Shown here: positions 1-10,310 of the stretch, piece by piece | How positions within the stretch are numbered: the first letter of the stretch is position 1 | Layout: every line of letters begins with the position of its first letter | Assembly: GCA_032622095.1 (NCBI GenBank) | Contig: CP136062.1 | Location: 7,256,001 to 7,320,000 of the forward strand | DNA: 64,000 nt | Direction: 5' to 3' | DNA from: Siphonodentalium dalli | Lineage: Eukaryota > Mollusca > Scaphopoda > Gadilida > Siphonodentaliidae | Program-made: the position numbers and the translations under genes | Notes under the pieces: generated by a model | What the model was told of the DNA's origin: nothing | Seen by the model: the letters and a program-made list of their open reading frames with translations, nothing else | Databases searched by the model: none

Positions 1-236
1 CTTTATTATTTTCATATCGGGAAAACAGTAACTAATAACGCTCTTTACTATATCTGAGGGCTAAACGAAAGACGAGTTGCTTGGAACACGATTTTTATAA
101 CATATTCATGTAAAGCCTATATTTTTTACTACTGGTCTGGCGTGCAATTCATCGATTAACCGCTCCATCTGAAAGCAAATAATTTAATGAGCTAAAGGTT
201 CCATATAACATACTTATAGCAACTCGAAATCACGGT

Positions 237-475
237 GCTTAATGATTGGTTGCTATTTATAGCGCATGAGTCATCCATTTATTTGAAACACGTGACGTGT
301 AAGAGCTATATATAGACATTACGAAATTTCATCGTCCTATGATCATTATATCATATAGCATCAACTCGCTTAATGATTGGTTTCTATTTATAGCGCATGA
401 GTCATACATTTATTTGAAACCCGTGACGTGTACGAGCTATATTTAGACATTACGAAATTTCATCGTCCTATGATC
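237..475 (+). promoter_or_regulatory. Duplicated CCAAT / AP-1 / CRE-like / TATA module (copy 1)
   Basis: A roughly 110-base module occurs twice, 131 bases apart. The first holds in order an inverted CCAAT box (GATTGGT, 244-250), TGAGTCA (267-273, AP-1 consensus), CACGTGACGTG (289-299, E-box overlapping a CRE-like site) and TATATATA (307-314). The second keeps the first two elements, has CCGTGACGTG, and has a weaker TATATTTA. Order and spacing look like a bZIP-responsive core promoter. That reading is inference from motifs; no transcript is known. Confidence 0.5.
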
Positions 476-557
476 AAAAAAAGGGGCGGGCACTAATTAT
501 TAATGGCTGTGCCTAGGAAGTTCGATTGGTCTATTTCACTTTTTCAACGTCACCCAT

Positions 558-770
558 CATATAAAAAGACGGTGATTCGAGGTACTAACTCATTCGCAGC
601 TAAATTTTCATTAAGAAAGGATCATGGATTCTAAGATTCTCGTCAAAAATTTAGGCTGTGACGTCATAGATATTTCAAAATAGCCTATCGCCGAGGCGGA
701 GAGAGGTACGGACGAGCCGTTTTCAGATTATTTATCAGACAGAAGGGGACTATCGTTTGTGGTCGGTTAA
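558..770 (+). other. TATA box followed by a 19-codon ORF with in-frame TAG and 28 further codons
   Basis: A TATA-like box (ATATAAAAAG, about 559-568) lies about 60 bases before ATG 624. The ORF from 624 encodes 19 residues (MDSKILVKNL...) and ends at TAG 681-683. The same frame then stays open for 28 codons to TAA 768-770, including ERGTDEPFSDYLSDRRG. The arrangement is identical in copy 2 (about 2202-2348). It could be a tiny separate transcript, an upstream ORF, or chance. I do not recognise the peptide. Confidence 0.25.
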
Positions 771-1317
771 GACGAGATATTAAGTTTTTTAATTTATTTT
801 GTCAATTAGCGGGATCCCTCTATTCCCCCCCCCCCATAGAAATAATGTATATACTCGTGAACACTTTGCCTCATTTTAAAGATTACCCCGAAGAACTGTT
901 TAAACAATTTAGTTCATTTCAGAGCTGAACGAGAACCGTAGGCCATCACTATCATTTACATGATACATCGCCGAAAAAGATTACAAATTCTCCAAATTGT
1001 GAATTTATTAGCTATCACTCTGGAAGCATGGGCGACGGAGGAATTTTGCTAACAAATATTCAAAACCGTGTTATATCTGTCAAGTTTAAAAGTAGACATC
1101 TGTCTTCCCACCCCAAATAATGCGTTATTTAATTAAGCATGGCGGTTATTTATGCTAATTCCAATAAACGGAAATGGGCAGAACGTTGAAACACACATCT
1201 GGTGTAATTATACTGTAACGTGAATTATAACTTTGGGTCAAGCATATACGTGGCGATGATATTAGTTACTGGGTATAATATAAGGTGAAATTCTTCACTC
1301 CACACAACTTCTCAAAC

Positions 1318-1368
1318 ATGGAAACACCTAATACATTTAGTGACGGCGAGACACCCACGATGGAAATG
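1318..1368 (+). CDS. Alternative or duplicate first exon of the small acidic protein gene
   Basis: This 17-codon exon (METPNTFSDG...) ends at ATG followed by the donor GTATGT (1369). A TATA-like box (TATAATATAAG) lies about 45 bases upstream, leaving a leader of roughly 15-20 bases. It is identical in sequence to the first exon at 2894-2944 and has the same phase 0, so it could also splice to the terminal exon at 3405, skipping the nearer copy. Whether both first exons are used cannot be seen from DNA. Confidence 0.45.
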
Positions 1369-1814
1369 GTATGTATAAATATAACTTTTATTTCATTTTA
1401 AATTGAACATGATATTTAGTTAAAGGCAATAGTAGCGTTCGTTTGAGAAATATGCATACTTGTTGAAACCAGGGATTTATTTGTGTATTGTTTTTGAATT
1501 CGAACAATTTATATAGTGTACTCGTATTCTGTCAGCGGTGCGATTCTATAGGTTTTTAATTACACAACCCCAAACGCTCTTTATTATTTTCATATCGGGA
1601 AAACAGTAACTAATAACGCTCTTTACTATATCCGAGGGCTAAACGAAAGACGAGTTGCTTGGAACACGATTTTTATAACATATTCATGTAAAGCCTATAT
1701 TTTTTACTACTGGCCTGGCGTGCAATTCATCGATTAACCGCTCCATCTGAAAGCAAATAATTTAATGAGCTAAAGGTTCCATATAACATACTTATAGCAA
1801 CTCGAAATCACGGT

Positions 1815-2053
1815 GCTTAATGATTGGTTGCTATTTATAGCGCATGAGTCATCCATTTATTTGAAACACGTGACGTGTAAGAGCTATATATAGACATTAC
1901 GAAATTTCATCGTCCTATGATCATTATATCATATAGCATCAACTCGCTTAATGATTGGTTTCTATTTATAGCGCATGAGTCATACATTTATTTGAAACCC
2001 GTGACGTGTACGAGCTATATTTAGACATTACGAAATTTCATCGTCCTATGATC
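1815..2053 (+). promoter_or_regulatory. Duplicated CCAAT / AP-1 / CRE-like / TATA module (copy 2)
   Basis: This is the same paired module as at 237-475, shifted by 1,578 bases, with all motif cores intact. It lies about 840-1,080 bases upstream of the first exon that is spliced most directly to the terminal exon at 3405. Confidence 0.5.
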
Positions 2054-2893
2054 AAAAAAAGGGGCGGGCACTAATTATTAATGGCTGTGCCTAGGAAGTT
2101 CGATTGGTCTATTTCACTTTTTCAACGTCACCCATCATATAAAAAGACGGTGATTCGAGGTACTAACTCATTCGCAGCTAAATTTTCATTAAGAAAGGAT
2201 CATGGATTCTAAGATTCTCGTCAAAAATTTAGGCTGTGACGTCATAGATATTTCAAAATAGCCTATCGCCGAGGCGGAGAGAGGTACGGACGAGCCGTTT
2301 TCAGATTATTTATCAGACAGAAGGGGACTATCGTTTGTGGTCGGTTAAGACGAGATATTAAGTTTTTTAATTTATTTTGTTAATTAGCGGGATCCCTCTA
2401 TTTCCCCCCCCCCCATGGAAATAATGTATATACTCGTGAACACTCTGCCTCATTTTAAAGATTACCCCGAAGAACTGTTTAAACAATTTAGTTCATTTCA
2501 GAGCTGAACGAGAACCGTAGGCCATCACTATCATTTACATGATACATCGCCGAAAAAGATTACAAATTCTCCAAATTGTGAATTTATTAGCTATCACTCT
2601 GGAAGCATGGGCGACGTAGGAATTTTGCTGACAAATATTCAAAACCGTGTTATATCTGTCAAGTTTAAAAGTAGACATCTGTCTTCCCACCCCAAATAAT
2701 GCGTTATTTAATTAAGCATGGCGGTTATTTATGCTAATTCCAATGAACGGAAATGGGCAGAACGTTGAAACACACATCTGGTGTAATTATACTGTAACGT
2801 GAATTATAACTTTGGGTCAAGCATAGTGGCGATGATATTAGTTACTGGGTATAATATAAGGTGAAATTCTTCACTCCGCACAACTTCTCAAAC

Positions 2894-3542
2894 ATGGAAA
2901 CACCTAATACATTTAGTGACGGCGAGACACCCACGATGGAAATGGTATGTATAAATATAACTTTTATTTCGTTTTTAAATTGAACATGATATTTAGTTAA
3001 AGACAATAGTAGCGTTCGTTTGAGAAATATTCATACTTGTTGAAACCAGGGATTTCTTTGTGTATTGTTTTTGAATTCGAACAATTTATATAGTGTACTC
3101 GTATTCTGTCAGCGGTGCGATTTTATTGGTTTTTAATTACACAACCCCAAACGCTCTTTATTATTTTCATATCGGGAAAACAGTAACTAATAACGCTCTT
3201 TACTATATCCGAGGGCTAAACGAAAGACGAGTTACTTGGAACACGATTTTTATAACATATTCATGTAAAGCCTATATCATTATAACAGGCCCTAAAATAG
3301 TAAGGAACCATATTGATAACCCAACATTGACACACCTTCGTTAATCACTCGTATCCGTATCATTTTTTTTTTTGGAATCCGAACGTCTTTTCTTCTGTTT
3401 CCAGTCAAAGAACTTGGAAGATTTGAGCAATTGGGACGATTGGGAGCTGAGCGACGAGGAAAAGACAATGACTTCGTGCACGTGGGACAGCGATGACGTA
3501 GAGCCGCCGAATTTTTTTTTTAAAGGGGACAATAAGGATTAA
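2894..3542 (+). CDS. Small acidic two-exon protein, 62 aa, not recognised
   Basis: Predicted exons are 2894-2944 (17 codons) and 3405-3542 (45 codons plus TAA), joined in phase 0 across a 460-base intron with donor GTATGT and acceptor TTCTGTTTCCAG. A TATA-like box lies about 45 bases before the ATG and AATAAA follows the stop at 3562. The second exon is strongly acidic and contains NWDDWELSDEEK and TWDSDDVEPP, with tryptophans set in acidic context and likely casein-kinase-2 type sites (SDEE, SDD). There is no signal peptide or membrane segment. Short acidic tryptophan motifs of this kind often act as protein-docking peptides, but I cannot assign a family. The first exon sits in a recent tandem duplication while the second exon is single, so the array supplies several promoters for one coding end. 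The call rests on agreement of promoter, splice sites, phase and poly(A) signal; there is no homology support. Confidence 0.55.
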
Positions 3543-3561
3543 CGCCCCTGACAATTTCTAT

Positions 3562-3567
3562 AATAAA
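3562..3567 (+). terminator. Poly(A) signal of the small acidic protein gene
   Basis: AATAAA lies 20 bases after the TAA at 3540-3542, in a suitable place for cleavage near 3580-3590. Confidence 0.5.
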
Positions 3568-3599
3568 CGGATTAATGTTTTATCGGATTTCGTTCCATT

Positions 3600-5640
3600 C
3601 TGTGTAAAAAGGGTATAGTATACATATATATAGTATTCACTATAATTTGATGTACGCATTTTATAACTGTATGCGTGGGGGTGCGTTCATACACTCGCAA
3701 ATTTTACGGCAAACACTAAAACATTTCGTATATATTAATTTATGAGGGCGGGGATTATAAATAAAGTTTACCTGGCAAATTTGCGAATTTATCAAAGTAC
3801 CACCATAGACAGAGATATATTTCAAAACAATTTTGTATAGAATATATACTTATACTCACATTATATCAAGCGTCCCTTGTCGTATCTATTTTCATTGAGC
3901 CATCTATGATATCACACCGAGAAACGACCGTTTATATACCTGAGGGGGGTCGACGAAAAGCTATATATAATAAACATGTCCGTACGTGTTTATATATTTA
4001 TAGATGGGGGATCAAGTCCGAACGTGTTATAGCGAATCGACTGGCCTGCAGAAAGCCGCGCGGGTCTTGTCATGACACGTTTTAATCGATAATTTATACA
4101 GAAGCACACCATCGTCGAGAGTAATTCGATATTGACTCGTAGTATGTGACGTGAGAATGCGTGTCTGAACATGTCCGGCCAAAAATATCCCTTCCGTATA
4201 ATAATATGCTAATGGGGATCATAAACCGCTAATAGACCGACGCGTGGGCGGAGAATATAGGTCAAACTGTCTAACGGGAGTACTGCATATAGGTCGGATA
4301 GAGTTATCGTTCCTGAAATGACCCCAACTGGGCCCTGTATCATCAATCCTTAATCGATCGATTTGTCATTGATTTAATTGGTTTTCTTTATCGTTATAGT
4401 AAAAACAATTTCGAAGGCTATTCGTGTCACCAAAAATAGATTAGAATACCTGAATTTAGTGTCGATTTTGTTTGGCTCCTTCAAAAATTGGCCGGTGGTT
4501 CGGCGATCTATCCATTACCGTCCCGTACATCTGAGCAACCATATCAACTATACTACCGGAAGTCACGTGATTTTTACGCGAACTTGTTGGTTTAGTAAAA
4601 AATTCTCCTTCACGGTATACAGTACTTTAATTTATGTGTGACGTCGCAAGTACGTACGCCCACCTGTTACCTATGCAGGACCCGAGATCGGGTGCGCCGA
4701 GCGGGGTCGTTAATATATAGGCCTAAATCGGATGGGAATTCTTCGGAAACGGTGAAGTCGCCAATTTCATATCCGAGTATGCTCATTGGCAGTCTCCAGA
4801 CAGTTGCTTATCGGAAGTGACGTGTCAATTCCACACAAAAAATGTACACGCCACCAGAATTTTGCTCATAGCTATAGAAAATATAGAAAAAAATATATGA
4901 CGTCACCAGTCACCTGCGCCTAAGGTATGACATACCTCGCGTTTGTGATTGCTAATACATGTATGTGAGGGGAACAGTTCGGAAATAATCAACACAAAGT
5001 CCGACCGATACCATGTCGGATTCGAACCCCCCAATCGTGTCGAATGTCGCTCAGATGTCGGCTATCTGCTCATAGCATAAACAATTAGCAAGTGATATGG
5101 TGTGTAATTTGTTACGACTGGTGTTTCAAATGTAGTGCGAACTTGATATTTTAGAAGTCGCCGACCAAAATAAATACCAAGTTGATTGTCAGTAATGAGA
5201 CATAAACTTGTTATGTTCTTGGTTTGATTACCGTTCATAACGCTGGTTTAGTTAGCTATGCACACTTTGATTAAGCTAAATTAAACATAATGGTGTTTTG
5301 GCCGATAGGCATTACATGTACATGCACCTTGTTCACAGTATAAGTATTGTTACTTTCAAGGATGGAAACCGTTATACTCAGACGTCGATCGAAATCGACC
5401 CTCTCTTCGATAAAAAATATATTATTTCGAAACATATCTGAACGGAGTTCACTTCACACGTTTCGCTTTTTGCAATGTATCATATTTAGTTTGAAAGTAG
5501 GGCGGCATCTTTACTAGTGGATATTTCATACTAAGGTGTGCTCTATAGTCCGAAGTGTTTCATTTACAACGCTTTTGTGTAGTCTATCCCAATATTGTCA
5601 GGGGCAGAGCGCGTAATTTAGATAAGTGGACATTTGTTAT
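3600..5640. other. No gene recognised
   Basis: AT-rich sequence with only short chance ORFs of 60-90 codons and no recognisable domain, RNA gene or clear repeat. Confidence 0.6.
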
Positions 5641-5644
5641 GGCC

Positions 5645-5880
5645 GTTTACATGTATTACATGTGTATACGGAATACATCAAATTCCATTTGGTTACCACG
5701 TTATGTGGAAGATGTTTATTTGCAAATGCCATACAATCTGTGTGTCCGGAATGCATAGGATTCCATATTAGTCTTTGCCACGTTGTGTGGTAGGTTGGAT
5801 TTGCAAATTTCATGCAATCATTATGTATGTAGCTTCCGTGAAGGAATACATCGGATTCCAGTTGGGTATACATACACCAT
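5645..5880. repeat. Diverged tandem repeat, about 80-100-bp unit
   Basis: The string GGAATACATC..ATTCCA.. followed by CCACGT.GTGTGG and ATTTGCAAAT..CATACAATC recurs two to three times with substitutions and gaps. Opposite-strand ORFs across it are by-products of the repeat. Confidence 0.6.
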
Positions 5881-6717
5881 TTTATATGCAACTAGAATGC
5901 ACTCATAGAGATGCCGACTTGCGCAAAGCTACCGATATACACTGTACACGGGGGGAGGGGTCATCGTGTAACTACCTAGCAGAATGGCTAGAAAATAACG
6001 TTCATCAGTGCATCAAGCTAATCAATTAATTATTTGCATTTTTATCAACTCAGATGCTCACAGCACCTACAGTCTGACAATGCATAGTGACTTCTTGTCA
6101 TTTAGTATAAAATAAGATGTTCAAGTAGACTTATCACACGTTGTGTGGAACAATCCTAAATAATGTGCTGGTTGACAGACTAATCAATCAGGTATTACAT
6201 GTAGTTAGAAATGATGAAATCGTGTATATCCTGCACAACGACCTACGTTTGCAGATACATGTATCAGGAATTTAACAAATAATATTTAAAATTGCATCCT
6301 GGCAAATACATGTATGCTATCTAGATACCGGTATGTATTTATTTTCAAAATATGTCAACTCTAGTTGAATTAAAGCTTAACAACTGATACATGTATGTCA
6401 TGGATATGTCTACATAAAGTCAACAGTGACTCGAAAGTCAAGATTGAGTTCATTGTCCTGAGATGTTATGAGCTTAAAATGCATTGCAGCCAAATAGCCA
6501 AAACACATGTTCGATTCATGTAATAGCTTGATGGTAAATATGATACCTCACTCGATATACAGGGGATACCGTATGCTGGGATGTGTATCATTTGCTTTTG
6601 TAAAATTGGATGCATATGCCTTATAATAGTGTTTTATGTGCAACTATCAACTTCTGATGGGTTACACTATAAGTGTACGGTTGTATGGGAGGCCATTTTC
6701 ACATTTATTATTTATTT

Positions 6718-6886
6718 ACGCTTAAGCGCAAATATTCGCGCTTAAGCACAAATATTTGCGCTTAAAAGCACAAATAACCTATATCATTTGCGCTTAAGCG
6801 TAAATCATTTGCGTTTAAGCGCAAACAGATCATATTTGTGCTTAAGCGCAAATAAAAAGATCATATTTGTGCTTAAGCGCAAATAA
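6718..6886. repeat. Cluster of perfect or near-perfect GCGCTTAAGCGC palindromes
   Basis: About seven copies of the self-complementary core TTTGCGCTTAAGCGCAAA, or clear variants of it, lie within 170 bases, separated by short AT-rich spacers. Both halves vary together in several copies (for example TTTGTGCTTAAGCGCAAA). No coding sequence is visible here. Confidence 0.85.
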
Positions 6887-7732
6887 AAATTAATATTCAT
6901 AGATTTCCCCCCTGAATTAATTTTAAATGGCACAGGCCTAAACACATCACTATATAGGCCCACCATAATATGATCATACGCTAGCGTAATTAACGAACCA
7001 AGGCAAAACCACTCACATGAGGATAGCTGTGGCTTTGTTTGTTTTTTATTTATCAAAATCTGTTTATAGATTCCCTGGTATTCCCTTCAAATAAAATTTA
7101 CATAAGCCTATATTTCCTGGGTTGGTTATCAGTAAAAAAATAATTAGAATAAAATTAGGCCAATCGTACTTCCGCATAGTCTTGATTGACAGCTAGACTA
7201 TATATGGTATAAACTACCAACATCAAAGTGAAAATAGTTATACCTTGTCGAGAGGGGAGCGGGAATTTTGTTAATGAATTCAACCTGTCTATTTATATTT
7301 TATTGACGCTGGTTGAGCGCTGGGGCTGAGATACTATATTATTATTATTGTCACCTAGTCGGCACAGTATGGGATTAGATACGACGGCGCCTAATGGCAT
7401 ACCGATCTATTTCATCTGATTTTGCGAGAATCCATACAATATTTCACGAGAATACAGGTTAAATTGCGAGTATATTTGCGAGAATCTAGATTTGGATTCT
7501 TGCCGAAATATTATAAAGCACTGCGGTTTATGTTTTCAAAATGAGAGATAATTCTAAGAAACCAGTTATTTCTTTAATCTCAAAACTGCGATGAGACATG
7601 GCTTATTTTATAGGTCATACCGGTACTGTATGTGCATAGAAACGGGAGCTCTTAGAAGGGGTCCGACTAGTCAACTAGTAGTCGATTACCGTACAGGTCT
7701 CTGAATTTGCAGTTATTTTGTGTCGTTTGTGA
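6887..7732. other. No gene recognised
   Basis: AT-rich sequence without convincing ORFs. A short CTAGT-type palindrome lies near 7665-7690. Nothing else stands out. Confidence 0.55.
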
Positions 7733-8303
7733 ATGTTCAGACGACCATGATACAATCGTAAGTGGAGGCATCGGGGCCTGACACAATTATGGATAGTTTA
7801 TTGATAGATTCCGGTAGATTGCGGGGTCGTCGTACATGATGATATTATAGGTTAATCGTAAGCATGTAATTGACTACCCTGTGATATTTCCAGCCACTAT
7901 GTTTACGTACACATGTAACAGAACAAGAGAGAGAAGTGCGGTAGTCGCACCAAAAGTCGGCAGCACCCAGAATCCCAAGCCAGTCACACATCCAAGTACT
8001 AACGGCCTCGGCGTTGCTTAACTTCGGTGATCACACAAGGCGTCTAACCACCGTGACCAAGAAATCTAGACCTCTCGAGCAGAGAAGTCATCGGCCTTCT
8101 ACATTTACAATGCGACAGCTACACACACAACTGCGATTACATTGCAAGTGGAAGTACCCAAGGATAAGCGATGATTTTGAATCTAAAATCAAACAGTGCT
8201 TGATATTATTGATATTATTTTTTTACTTGCGATTTTGACGTGAGCTACTTCCTACGATGGAAATTCTTCCACTTACGATTGAATCATGGTCGCCTTAGTG
8301 TAC
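7733..8303. mobile_element. TIR element A, carrying a 5S-like insertion
   Basis: It begins near TCAGACGACCATGATACAAT and ends with the inverted form at 8260-8295. Its body matches element B (8306-8667) on both sides of a roughly 210-base insertion at about 7912-8121. With the insertion removed the element is about 360 bases, the same as B. No transposase is visible, so it is non-autonomous. Confidence 0.65.
7956..8062 (-). pseudogene. 5S rRNA-like sequence (5S-derived SINE head or 5S pseudogene)
   Basis: On the minus strand the sequence follows eukaryotic 5S rRNA from the box A region (AAGTTAAGCAAC, plus positions 8013-8024) through the box C region (TTAGTACTTGGATGTGTGAC, 7983-8002) to a GGGTGCTGCCGAC-like 3' end at 7956. 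A TTTT run follows. The first dozen bases are missing or diverged, and there are changes inside box C (GGATGTGTGACTG where functional 5S normally reads GGATGGGTGACCG), so I do not call it a working 5S gene. It sits inside an insertion in TIR element A. A 5S-headed SINE (SINE3 type) would explain this; a retroposed 5S copy is the alternative. Confidence 0.8.
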
Positions 8304-8305
8304 GT

Positions 8306-8667
8306 TCTGACGACCATGATTCAATCGTAAGTGGAGGAATCGAGCCCGACGAGATCGTGGATAGTTTGTTCAGACGATTGCGATGTCGCGTACATAATGA
8401 TATCATAGGTTGTTCCTAAAGCATGTGATTGACTACCCTACGGTCATTTCCAACTACGATTTTTACGTACACACTACTGCGATTACACCGCAAGTGGAGA
8501 TAACCAAGAATACGCCACAATTTCGCATCTAAAATCAAACAGAGCTTGATATTATTTTATGACCTACGATTTTGATGTGCGCATGCGCAGTCCAGCTACC
8601 AATTACTTCCTACGACGGAAATCTGTCCATTTACGATTGTAATTTGTATCGTGGTCGTCTGAACGTA
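8306..8667. mobile_element. TIR element B, intact length
   Basis: Starts GACGACCATGATTCAATCGT and ends with the inverted form (CAATCGTAAATGG on the other strand, GTCGTCTGAAC at the end). It adjoins element A directly. It is non-autonomous and gives the empty-site reference for the 5S-like insertion in A. Confidence 0.65.
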
Positions 8668-9860
8668 CACTTAGTGTTCACTTGTGCAATGATTCATTGA
8701 GTGTTGTTGGCATCTACTCAATGGTTGCTGAATGAATATCAGCAAAGAAAGATCACCATGTAGAACTGCGAACAGAATCATGAGAATGACAATACCACAT
8801 GACATGGTCATGTTGCGTTGATGCATCGAATTTTCCAAGTTTTTCTGTTGTGTTTTCATTTGCAAAATTGTCATCACGTTAAAAGTATCTATGCTTAGAA
8901 TAATGGAGTTAACAAACATGCACACATAGCTTACCTGCTTGTCTCAGTTGTTGTGTTCAGTTTATGCTGATATTCCTATCACATAACTTGCATATTCTTC
9001 GACGTATTATTCGCGAAATAAAATTATTTCTGTGGCAGGACTATTCGTGTATTGTGATTGCTTATTAATTTATAGCACAAACTCACATCTCTTCGTCCGT
9101 TGTTGTTAGAAATACAACAATTTATAACATTATCAAAACTTAATATGATTAAATAAATAGTTTATATAATTGCAGAATATTATGGGTTTAAATGACAATG
9201 CGGTTGGAACTATATGTTATCTTCCAATTGTATTTATCGATTTTATTTTTAGATTTTATCGCTGCACTTGGAGCACTCAATCGAAACAAGTTATAGTAGC
9301 CTGGCCTAGGTTTGTCTGCGTCAAACTTTATGAGTATTGCATCAATCTTTCAGGCTAAATTACCAATAGAAAACTGAAGATATTCTCTACATGTGCATTC
9401 ATGCGGCTGGAATTGATTTTGAGGGCAAATGTTTTTAACAATTTTTGTTAATTTGTTAACAAAACTTTTTCATGCAATTTAATTCACGCTTTGTTTGAAG
9501 TCTAGCGCTTTAGTTTGATTTGTTTCCAATTATAATCCAATATAGTGAATATACATGTTAGAAATGCATTATAAACTAGCTACTCGCCCTTATAAATATT
9601 AAACAAAAGACATCAATGATTGTATGACGTTTATATAAATATGAGAATGTTGCACATCGACTGATTTGTGTTGGCCTCTTGACAGCCGATTACGACAATA
9701 ATGCTTTAGGCCCACCGATCCTATGTGCGACATTTGTGCTCCCCAAAATTCAAAATTCAAGGGTCGTATTACTTAAAAATTGGTGACGTCACAAAATCAG
9801 ATATAGCCTATATACGACCCAAAGTGCCTTTGGTTCGTTATGATCGCACGTGACGCGTAA
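8650..9860. repeat. Interspersed repeat, arm 1 of an inverted pair
   Basis: The sequence matches the reverse complement of 61090-62400 over most of its length. Anchors include the segment with TGACGTCACAAAATCAG at 9783-9799 against CTGATTTTGTGACGTCA near 61140, and the segment around 8690-8900. On the minus strand 8671-8925 is open and encodes FVNSIILSIDTFNVMTILQ; arm 2 keeps this reading with few changes. A CAG/GTAAGC donor-like junction precedes the ORF in both arms. The protein is not recognised. Confidence 0.75.
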
Positions 9861-10310
9861 TGGAGCAACAACAAATGTTATCATCAACTTCAATATTGCA
9901 ATAATTATAGGATGTGCTACATGTACATGTACCTGTGCTAAACCACTCGGTGAGATGTCCGTATCATCATATTAAAATACCAGGTTAGAACGTGGATTGA
10001 GAATTTGAGATAATCCATTACATGTATAATCACCAATAGCCACGTTACTAGTACCTGGTGTTGCCAATGAACCTTGTGAACTATTCAAACCCAGCATTAA
10101 ATTGCTTATTGCTTCTGTCCCCCCCACTTACACGTAACTACCAACCCTGAGTTACAAGTTATTTATAAATTTCAGACAAAAATTATGATAAGGACTGGTC
10201 GATCTTGGCGTAGTCTGCAGCTGTCTGCTATATAATTATATATGCATGGGGCTTTGATGTTCACGTATATACCGGTAACAACATTATCCCGATTATGTTC
10301 AGTCCAAACA
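9860..10310. other. No gene recognised
   Basis: Unique-looking sequence with several TACATGTA palindromes and one short C run. No supported feature. Confidence 0.5.

Larger units (their letters stand above)
1..3277. repeat. Tandem duplication, about 1,577-bp unit, 2.1 copies
   Basis: Base 1 aligns with base 1579 and again with base 3156. The first two copies differ only by scattered substitutions, C-run length near 825-835, and a 3-base gap near 2825. The third copy stops near 3277, where the sequence becomes unique. Window base 1 already lies inside a unit, so the array may extend to the left. Each unit holds a paired promoter-like module, further TATA-like boxes and a short exon, so this is a duplication of a gene 5' end rather than a simple satellite. 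A false duplication made by the assembler cannot be excluded. Confidence 0.95.

Noticed and set aside
1-3277. LTR pair of a retrovirus-like element
   Set aside because: The two copies are directly adjacent with no internal gag-pol region or primer-binding site, and a third partial copy follows.
7956-8062. Functional 5S rRNA gene
   Set aside because: Start region missing or diverged and box C changed; it sits inside an insertion in a TIR element.
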